From Candidatus Gastranaerophilales bacterium (lineage in GTDB: Bacteria > Cyanobacteriota > Vampirovibrionia > Gastranaerophilales > Gastranaerophilaceae), in assembly GCA_900752845.1 (NCBI GenBank), contig CAADWU010000124.1, positions 1 to 5,299 on the forward strand: a DNA stretch of 5,299 bases, in the 5' to 3' direction. The notes beneath the pieces were generated by a model. It saw only the letters and a program-made list of their open reading frames with translations, had not been told where the DNA came from and did no database searches. Of the stretch, positions 1-3,446 are shown one piece after another (position 1 is the stretch's first letter; each line of letters opens with the position of its first letter). The translations under genes and the position numbers were made by a program.

Positions 1-186
1 AAGGAAAAATTTAAAGCCGAATTAAAAACGGCTCTTGATAATTTTGAAAAGCAAGAAAGCCGGAAAAATTTTCTGCCGTCATTTGTTAAACCAAACAATA
101 ATTTTGAATCCGATTTTTACTTCAGCTTACGTTGGAATTTCAATAATTTGCAAAATTCAAACTGGTATATTGAACGTATCCTTTAA
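1..186 (+). CDS. 3' end of an unrecognised gene (partial, 5' end outside window)
   Basis: Frame 1 is open from the first base to a TAA at 184-186, giving the last 61 residues of a protein. The tail is rich in Asn, Phe and Lys and ends in WYIERIL. It starts with a Lys/Glu-rich stretch that looks helical, followed by FLPSF and a short aromatic segment (FYFSLRW). I do not recognise a family and see no catalytic motif in this fragment. It lies on the same strand as the two small genes downstream, separated from them by 97 bp. The codon usage looks like that of its neighbours, so I take it as a real coding end rather than a chance open frame, but it is short and has no visible start. Confidence 0.55.
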   Translation, partial: KEKFKAELKTALDNFEKQESRKNFLPSFVKPNNNFESDFYFSLRWNFNNLQNSNWYIERIL

Positions 187-283
187 TTAATGTGTCTGAA
201 TGATACGAAATAGGTGCAATGGACTTGAATAGTTGCTGCTCCTATTCGATTAATGTTTGTGTAAAACAAAGAAAGGACAAAAA
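187..283 (+). other. Intergenic gap with an imperfect inverted repeat
   Basis: This gap separates the partial gene at the left edge from the two small plus-strand genes. An imperfect inverted repeat pairs CGAAATAGG (206-214) with CCTATTCG (241-248), with one bulged A. It has no U-run after it, so it is not a convincing terminator. A TTGAAT at 225-230 with ATTAAT at 249-254, 18 bp apart, could be a weak promoter for the downstream genes, but the match is poor and overlaps the repeat. The arrangement could be an operator overlapping a promoter or simply chance. Confidence 0.25.
272..277 (+). promoter_or_regulatory. Ribosome binding site that sets the start at 284
   Basis: AAAGGA sits 6 nt before the ATG at 284. 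The frame is open further upstream to a TTG at 257, but that codon has no Shine-Dalgarno sequence at a usable distance, so the ATG is preferred. The next gene has the same AAAGGACAAA leader. Confidence 0.7.
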
Positions 284-523
284 ATGAAAACAGTCATTAC
301 AAAAGAAATCGAAAAATTATTGAAACAAAAAGCCGCAATGATTTTGAATTGTTTTGGCTATGTAAATTTAAAACCGCAAAACATTAAAGTACTTGATTAC
401 AGCAATTACACAGGATTTTATGAATTTATACTTGTTGAATTTGAAAATATTAAGATTCAACTAACCTATGAACATAATTACGAAACAAAAAGTTGGAATT
501 TATTAGATAGAACTGAAGAATAG
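284..523 (+). CDS. Small unrecognised protein, 79 aa
   Basis: A 79-residue, cytoplasmic-looking protein with no signal peptide or membrane segment. The first 20 residues form a basic, probably helical segment (ITKEIEKLLKQKAAMIL). The rest is predominantly beta-like with many aromatic residues (YEFILVEFENIKIQLTY) and ends in an acidic tail. I do not recognise a family. The ATG at 284 is chosen over an upstream in-frame TTG because it alone has a well-spaced ribosome binding site. The stop is 13 nt before the next start, and the two share nearly identical ribosome binding sites, so they are probably co-transcribed. The pair converges on the phage early operon. It could be an accessory gene of the prophage or a neighbouring gene; the sequence does not decide. 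Confidence 0.7.
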   Translation: MKTVITKEIEKLLKQKAAMILNCFGYVNLKPQNIKVLDYSNYTGFYEFILVEFENIKIQLTYEHNYETKSWNLLDRTEE

Positions 524-536
524 AAAGGACAAATTC

Positions 537-776
537 ATGGTACTTGAAAAAGACAGAACATTATTTGGAACAAAGGTTGTAAATTTCAAAACAGAAGAAC
601 TAGGATTAGTTCTTTATACTTGGACTAATGTCTATGCTGATGCAAAAATCCCATTTGCAACCTGCGTTGATGAAAATGGGAGAAAATATAATATTTCAAT
701 GGATGATATCAGGGCAATTGAAGATTTAGATGATGATGAACTTGAAGAATTAGGATTACAAAATTATAGATGTTAA
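537..776 (+). CDS. Small acidic unrecognised protein, 79 aa
   Basis: A 79-residue protein whose ATG at 537 follows AAAGGA (524-529) by 7 nt. Residues 1-50 look like alternating strands (TKVVNFKTEELGLVLYTW, then a VDENGRKYNIS turn-strand). The last third is strongly acidic (MDDIRAIEDLDDDELEELG). Small acidic proteins of this kind occur among phage accessory and anti-host proteins, but nothing here supports a specific role and I do not recognise a family. It follows its upstream neighbour by 13 nt and ends just before the terminator that closes the opposing operon. The coding call rests on the clean ribosome binding site and the pairing with the previous gene. Confidence 0.7.
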   Translation: MVLEKDRTLFGTKVVNFKTEELGLVLYTWTNVYADAKIPFATCVDENGRKYNISMDDIRAIEDLDDDELEELGLQNYRC

Positions 777-780
777 TAAT

Positions 781-817
781 AAAAAAAGCTCTAATGCAAG
801 TCAACAAACATTAGAGC
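781..817 (-). terminator. Rho-independent terminator of the phage early operon
   Basis: A perfect 9-bp stem, GCTCTAATG (788-796) with CATTAGAGC (809-817), closes a 12-nt loop. On the minus strand the stem is followed directly by seven U (781-787). On the plus strand it is followed by AAAGAAG, so it works only for minus-strand transcription. It begins 25 nt after the stop codon of the mor-like gene and lies between two convergent transcription units. Confidence 0.88.
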
Positions 818-841
818 AAAGAAGTGATGTTTAAAGATTCA

Positions 842-1153
842 CTATTTATCCGACTTTGGCAAGTTGTGCTTTTTGTGGAGATTCTTTTTTATAATTTTAT
901 AAATATATCTTTGAGATAAATCGCATTCGATTGCGAGGCGGTTTACGGTATATTTTCTGCCGTCATACTGGCTCATGATATACTTTTCTTTTATTTCACG
1001 AAACGGATTTTTCGGGATACTTACTGTTAATCCCGGCGAGCAGAAAATAAGAGCCAAGGCGGATTTTATGCCGGCAGATTCTGCGATGAACTTTAAGTCA
1101 TCGTTCGGCATATCTTCAGGCTGTATCAAGTCCATCCAAGGCTTGTAATCCAT
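842..1153 (-). CDS. mor: Mor-like middle-operon transcription activator
   Basis: A 103-residue protein resembling the Mor/C activator family of Mu-like phages. In phage Mu, Mor is made late in the early operon and turns on the middle promoter. The N-terminal part (about 1-50) contains the small hydrophobic core and the IPK turn seen in this family (ALIFCSPGLTVSIPKN). Residues about 52-66 match the R-E-I-x-x-x-Y-x-x-x-x-Y-D-G-R region before the DNA-binding domain. Residues 69-91 form a helix-turn-helix (TVNRLAIECDLSQRYIYKIIKK), followed by a basic tail. It is shorter than Mu Mor (129 aa), mainly at the N terminus. The ATG at 1153 has AGGAG three nt upstream. It is the last gene before the terminator, as in Mu, and its leader directly follows a hammerhead ribozyme, so its mRNA would begin with a 5'-hydroxyl after cleavage. 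Confidence 0.85.
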   Translation of the reverse strand: MDYKPWMDLIQPEDMPNDDLKFIAESAGIKSALALIFCSPGLTVSIPKNPFREIKEKYIMSQYDGRKYTVNRLAIECDLSQRYIYKIIKKNLHKKHNLPKSDK

Positions 1154-1174
1154 AATCTCCTCTTATTTAATGGT

Positions 1175-1239
1175 GGTCTCATCAGTTAACGCATTACGTT
1201 AAGACGGTCAGCTTGCACTGTTAGCCGACCGTTTCGACC
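1175..1239 (-). ncRNA. Type II hammerhead ribozyme, downstream copy
   Basis: Read on the minus strand, the element starts with GGUC (1239-1236), then GAA, then a 9-bp stem III (ACGGUCGGC with GCUGACCGU) closed by an 11-nt loop. C17 follows at 1203, then stem I (UUAACG/CGUUAA, 5-nt loop), the core CUGAUGA (1185-1179) and GACC (1178-1175). GACC pairs with the opening GGUC as stem II. Every invariant core residue is present: C3-A9, G12-A14, the A15.1-U16.1 pair and the GUC cleavage triplet. Predicted cleavage is between 1203 and 1202. The enclosing stem is stem II, which makes this the type II permutation. It begins 3 nt after the stop of the 89-aa gene and ends 21 nt before the mor-like start. 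Stem II is only 4 bp, so activity in cells may depend on tertiary contacts. Confidence 0.95.
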
Positions 1240-1242
1240 TTT

Positions 1243-1512
1243 TTAGCCTTTTGCCATTTCTAACTCCTGCTCAAGCTTATCTTCGATTTTTAATTTAGTT
1301 TTAAATAATTCACTAAGCATAACTTCTTTTGGCTTGACTTCATCAATTAGCTTTGCCATTTGATGTAAGTTGTCAAAAATAACATTGACTTCTTGAGGAG
1401 GGGTGCTATGTGCTTTAATGGCACAATCTGCAATTTTGATTTTTAAATTCTCAATGTCCACCTGATACTCTGTAATTTTTCGTTCTAAAACTAGTAGTGC
1501 TGTGTTGCCCAT
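1243..1512 (-). CDS. Unrecognised helical protein encoded between two ribozymes, 89 aa
   Basis: An 89-residue, highly charged protein with no signal peptide or membrane helix. Residues about 3-35 and 55-88 look like long amphipathic helices with coiled-coil character, split by a Pro-rich break (STPPQEV, about 36-42). I do not recognise a family. The ATG at 1510-1512 is chosen because AGGAG (1519-1523) lies 6 nt upstream. The frame is also open to an ATG at 1540-1542 that lies inside the hammerhead core and would add ten residues, but that codon has no Shine-Dalgarno. The stop codon is 3 nt before the downstream ribozyme, and the start is 22 nt after the upstream one, so the gene fills the inter-ribozyme space. 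It may be a distant duplicate of the 107-aa gene just upstream, with which it shares its leader sequence. Confidence 0.8.
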   Translation of the reverse strand: MGNTALLVLERKITEYQVDIENLKIKIADCAIKAHSTPPQEVNVIFDNLHQMAKLIDEVKPKEVMLSELFKTKLKIEDKLEQELEMAKG

Positions 1513-1530
1513 TTTTGTCTCCTTTACTTT
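1510..1530 (-). promoter_or_regulatory. Strong ribosome binding site and duplicated leader, copy 1
   Basis: The minus strand reads AAAGTAAAGGAGA, then C and AAAAATG. AGGAG at 1519-1523 is 6 nt before the ATG at 1512 and fixes the start of the 89-aa gene. The same 21 nt, with one difference, precede the 107-aa gene at 1932-1952. Confidence 0.8.
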
Positions 1531-1534
1531 TATT

Positions 1535-1599
1535 GGTCTCATCAGTTAGAGCCTTACTCTAAGACGAGCCGCTTGCACTGTTAGCAGCTCGTTTCGACC
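1535..1599 (-). ncRNA. Type II hammerhead ribozyme, upstream copy
   Basis: Same architecture and the same 65-nt length as the copy at 1175-1239. GGUC (1599-1596) is followed by GAA, then stem III (ACGAGCUGC with GCGGCUCGU, same 11-nt loop) and C17 at 1563. Stem I (UUAGAG/CUCUAA), CUGAUGA (1545-1539) and GACC (1538-1535) follow. Predicted cleavage is between 1563 and 1562. It differs from the other copy at 11 positions; ten are paired changes that keep the stems and one is in the stem I loop. The seventh pair of stem III is U-G here and G-U in the other copy. On the opposite strand both would be A/C mismatches, which shows that the minus strand is the functional one. It begins 11 nt after the stop of the 107-aa gene. 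Confidence 0.95.
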
Positions 1600-1610
1600 T
1601 CGTGTAAAAT

Positions 1611-1934
1611 TTAGTCGGGAGGCATTTTTGCAGGGGTAAGCATATCTTCTAAGTCTCGTTCGATCTTAGATAAGATGAAGATTTGTCCTTCAAGAACCTT
1701 GCAATCAATTTCACGTTCTTTGGCACAGCTCCAGTTATCTTTAACCAGATTTGCATCGGCAAACTTCAATTTTGCATCATTCAAACGCTCTTCAAGGTCA
1801 ATTTTTTGATTCCTGATTAACCCCATCATTGCACATTCTTTAGGGTCATCAGAGCTGTGAGAAACATCTCCAAAGAATTGATTTTTCATCATTGAACCCA
1901 TTGAATCGGTTGTTTTTTCTGCTGTTAGCATCAT
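1611..1934 (-). CDS. Unrecognised helical protein downstream of gemA, 107 aa
   Basis: A 107-residue protein. The first 35 residues are Met/Ser/Asp-rich and probably disordered. From about residue 39 to 98 it looks like one or two long charged helices (LIRNQKIDLEERLNDAKLKFADAN and LEGQIFILSKIERDLEDML), suggesting a coiled coil. The C terminus is a short Pro-rich tail. No family is recognised. Two tandem ATG codons occur; the first (1932-1934) has AGGAG at 1941-1945, 6 nt upstream, and is used here. It starts 26 nt after the gemA-like stop, so the two are surely co-transcribed, and it ends 11 nt before the upstream hammerhead. The charged helical tail is loosely similar to that of the 89-aa protein. 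Confidence 0.78.
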   Translation of the reverse strand: MMLTAEKTTDSMGSMMKNQFFGDVSHSSDDPKECAMMGLIRNQKIDLEERLNDAKLKFADANLVKDNWSCAKEREIDCKVLEGQIFILSKIERDLEDMLTPAKMPPD

Positions 1935-1952
1935 TTTTTTCTCCTTTACTTT
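1932..1952 (-). promoter_or_regulatory. Strong ribosome binding site and duplicated leader, copy 2
   Basis: The minus strand reads AAAGTAAAGGAGA, then A and AAAAATG. It matches the leader of the 89-aa gene (1510-1530) at 20 of 21 positions. The match does not extend upstream into a hammerhead; the bases before it belong to the end of the gemA-like gene. Confidence 0.75.
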
Positions 1953-1960
1953 CTCTTCTA

Positions 1961-2413
1961 CTACTCAAGTGTGGCCGCACTTTTTTCTTTTAATTTCTTT
2001 TTTATTGCCGTTATTGCCTGAATAACTTTACAGGCTTTGGCTCTGGTCAAAAACATAATGTCATCGACCTTAAACTTTGATTTTAAAAACTTTCTCAGGG
2101 ATTTTTTCGCAAACTTATCATCATTGAAATAGCAAACATCTCTCCACAACCCCTCAATCATTCTGAGTTGTGCGTCTGATGCCATGTTTTCTGTGCGATT
2201 CAAATCCGCATATTTTTTCGGCTGCTTAATCCATTTGTTTATCGCAACGGCTTTATCTTCAAGAATATCTACAAAAATTGCAGCTTCAGTAAATGTCAAA
2301 TCCTTTGATGATGTAACGTCAAAAGACATAAGCATTTCACGATATAAGTCGTCATCCATACCTATAACATTTTTTAATGCGTGAATTTTTCTAATCTGAA
2401 AAGTCGTAGCCAT
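1961..2413 (-). CDS. gemA: GemA-like phage regulatory protein
   Basis: A 150-residue protein of the Mu GemA (gp16) type, a family conserved in the early region of Mu-like phages and linked in Mu to effects on host gene expression and DNA supercoiling. The N-terminal half (about 5-55) carries the typical IRKIHALKNVIGMDDDLYREML segment followed by a Ser-Ser-Lys-x-Leu-Thr-x-x-E turn. The C-terminal half (about 79-145) has the second signature: SDAQLRMIEGLWRDV, then a helix containing FLKSKFKVDDIMFLT, then ACKVIQAITAIKKKL. The Lys-rich end suggests nucleic-acid contact. The ATG at 2413 follows GAGGA by 6 nt and lies inside the end of the upstream 54-aa gene, so translation is probably coupled. 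Its place between B and mor agrees with Mu. Confidence 0.88.
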   Translation of the reverse strand: MATTFQIRKIHALKNVIGMDDDLYREMLMSFDVTSSKDLTFTEAAIFVDILEDKAVAINKWIKQPKKYADLNRTENMASDAQLRMIEGLWRDVCYFNDDKFAKKSLRKFLKSKFKVDDIMFLTRAKACKVIQAITAIKKKLKEKSAATLE

Positions 2414-2555
2414 ACTTTATCCTCATATCCTCAAGCTGTAACTCACGTCCGTGCTTGATTCCGATTTGAACTCCCAAAATAAAAATGGCTAAGGCGATAA
2501 TAAAAATGTGTAACAATGTGTCGGGTCGGAATAACTTACCATTATTGTTTTTCAT
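2391..2555 (-). CDS. Small single-pass membrane protein between B and gemA, 54 aa
   Basis: A 54-codon frame from ATG (2553-2555) to TAG (2391-2393). GGAGG at 2563-2567 lies 7 nt before the start and sits just before the B stop codon. The protein has a short basic, Asn-rich N terminus (MKNNNGKLFRP) and one strongly hydrophobic helix (about residues 15-32, LHIFIIALAIFILGVQIG). A charged C-terminal tail follows (KHGRELQLEDMRIKYGYDFSD). It overlaps the gemA-like start by 23 nt in another frame. In Mu this slot after B holds kil and other small early genes; I see no clear homology to them. A toxic, holin-like or host-membrane-targeting role would fit the topology but is only a guess. Confidence 0.75.
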   Translation of the reverse strand: MKNNNGKLFRPDTLLHIFIIALAIFILGVQIGIKHGRELQLEDMRIKYGYDFSD

Positions 2556-2567
2556 TACCGTTCCTCC

Positions 2568-3446
2568 CTATGCCATTAATAATTTGGAAGTTTGTTTAAT
2601 CACAGCATCATCGACCTCAGCTTTACCGTTGAATTTGGCAATGCTGATGCTGTGAGAAATTAAGTGTTCTAATCTTCTTGTGTTTCCATCCGAATACTGA
2701 AGATATGTTTCAGCCAGTTTTGTATTCTGTCCGATAGATTCAAGAATTTTTATGACATCTTGAATCAAAATTTTGTCTATAATTTTTGTAAATTTGACTC
2801 TTGAGTACAGCTGGTCATACTGATTGTTGTAACCTTTCAGGTTTTCAAGTAAAATTCCTCTACCCACTAAAAGAATACCTACACCTGTTTTATCGTGGAT
2901 CCGGCGAGTAATTTCTAAGGCTCTATATGGAAGATTTTCAGCCTCATCAATAATTAAAAGTCTGCCTGATTGGTTTAATTTTCTGACGACTTCATCCATC
3001 AAATCATAAACCGAACCCTTACCGGAAAGTCCTAAACGTCTGTGAATTTCCTTGAGAAGAGATTTTGCAGTGTAGCCTGAATCGCTCTCAATAAGGATTG
3101 AGTCCATAAATTCTTTGGTATATCTTTTTACGGCAACGGTTTTACCGAGTCCGGCTTTACCCACACAAACTCCGATTTTACCCTGAGTATGGCACAGTCT
3201 GCCGATTTCGGTGATGTATTTAACCGTTGAAATATCTACAAAAGGCAGGTCGCTGTTGCCGGAACGTTCGTGTTCACGTTGAATAAAATTATTTATAGCA
3301 TCGGTAATTTTATCATTTTTGCCGTTGTAATTACCGTTCATCCACATACTGATTGTAGACTTAGCAATCCCTGTAGCAGTTGAAACGTATGCTATACTGT
3401 AATTTTTAGATTCCATCAAATCTTTTAATTCGGCTCTAATATCCAT
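2568..3446 (-). CDS. B: MuB-like AAA+ transposition target-selection ATPase
   Basis: A 292-residue MuB/TnsC-type ATPase, close to MuB in length (312 aa). MuB polymerises on target DNA with ATP, delivers it to the transposase and stimulates strand transfer. Residues 1-55 form a helix-turn-helix (SIAYVSTATGIAKSTISMWM), like the N-terminal appendage of MuB. The AAA+ core has Walker A GKAGLGKT (96-103), Walker B LLIIDEAE (163-170), a sensor-1-like strand ILLVGRG (191-197), an LYSRV segment with a candidate arginine finger (R216) and sensor 2 GNTRRL (254-259). The small C-terminal helical domain ends in KQTSKLLMA. The ATG at 3444-3446 overlaps the transposase end by 11 nt, with AGGAG 6 nt upstream, indicating translational coupling. 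All nucleotide-binding residues are intact, so the protein looks functional. Confidence 0.92.
   Translation of the reverse strand: MDIRAELKDLMESKNYSIAYVSTATGIAKSTISMWMNGNYNGKNDKITDAINNFIQREHERSGNSDLPFVDISTVKYITEIGRLCHTQGKIGVCVGKAGLGKTVAVKRYTKEFMDSILIESDSGYTAKSLLKEIHRRLGLSGKGSVYDLMDEVVRKLNQSGRLLIIDEAENLPYRALEITRRIHDKTGVGILLVGRGILLENLKGYNNQYDQLYSRVKFTKIIDKILIQDVIKILESIGQNTKLAETYLQYSDGNTRRLEHLISHSISIAKFNGKAEVDDAVIKQTSKLLMA

Larger units (their letters stand above)
1203..1562 (-). other. Predicted 360-nt RNA released by the two ribozymes
   Basis: This is the span between the two predicted cleavage sites (1563/1562 and 1203/1202). The RNA would start with the stem I hairpin of the upstream ribozyme and CUGAUGA. 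It then carries the Shine-Dalgarno and the whole 89-codon gene, and ends with GGUC-GAAA and the stem III hairpin of the downstream ribozyme, with a 2',3'-cyclic phosphate. The GACC near its 5' end can pair with the GGUC near its 3' end. The ends are therefore compatible with ligation into a circle. That the RNA exists is an inference from the two ribozyme structures. Confidence 0.6.

Noticed and set aside
823..843. Short repeat AGTGA/TCACT as a plus-strand terminator for the two small genes
   Set aside because: The stem is only 5 bp and is followed by a poor T-tail overlapping the mor stop codon.
1180..1182. AUG of the downstream hammerhead core as the start of a short upstream frame overlapping mor
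   Set aside because: It gives about 18 codons out of frame with mor and has no ribosome binding site; the AUG is fixed by the ribozyme core.
1846..1852. A third CUGAUGA on the minus strand within the 107-aa gene
   Set aside because: There is no nearby GAAA with matching stems and no cleavage triplet in position; it is simply coding sequence.
1967..1986. Inverted repeat AAGTGTGG/CCGCACTT followed by a T-run on the plus strand, resembling a terminator
   Set aside because: There is no loop, no plus-strand gene ends there, and it is the coding end of the gemA-like gene.
2184..2384. Plus-strand open frame of 66 codons opposite the gemA-like gene
   Set aside because: It is antisense to a recognised protein family and has no convincing ribosome binding site.
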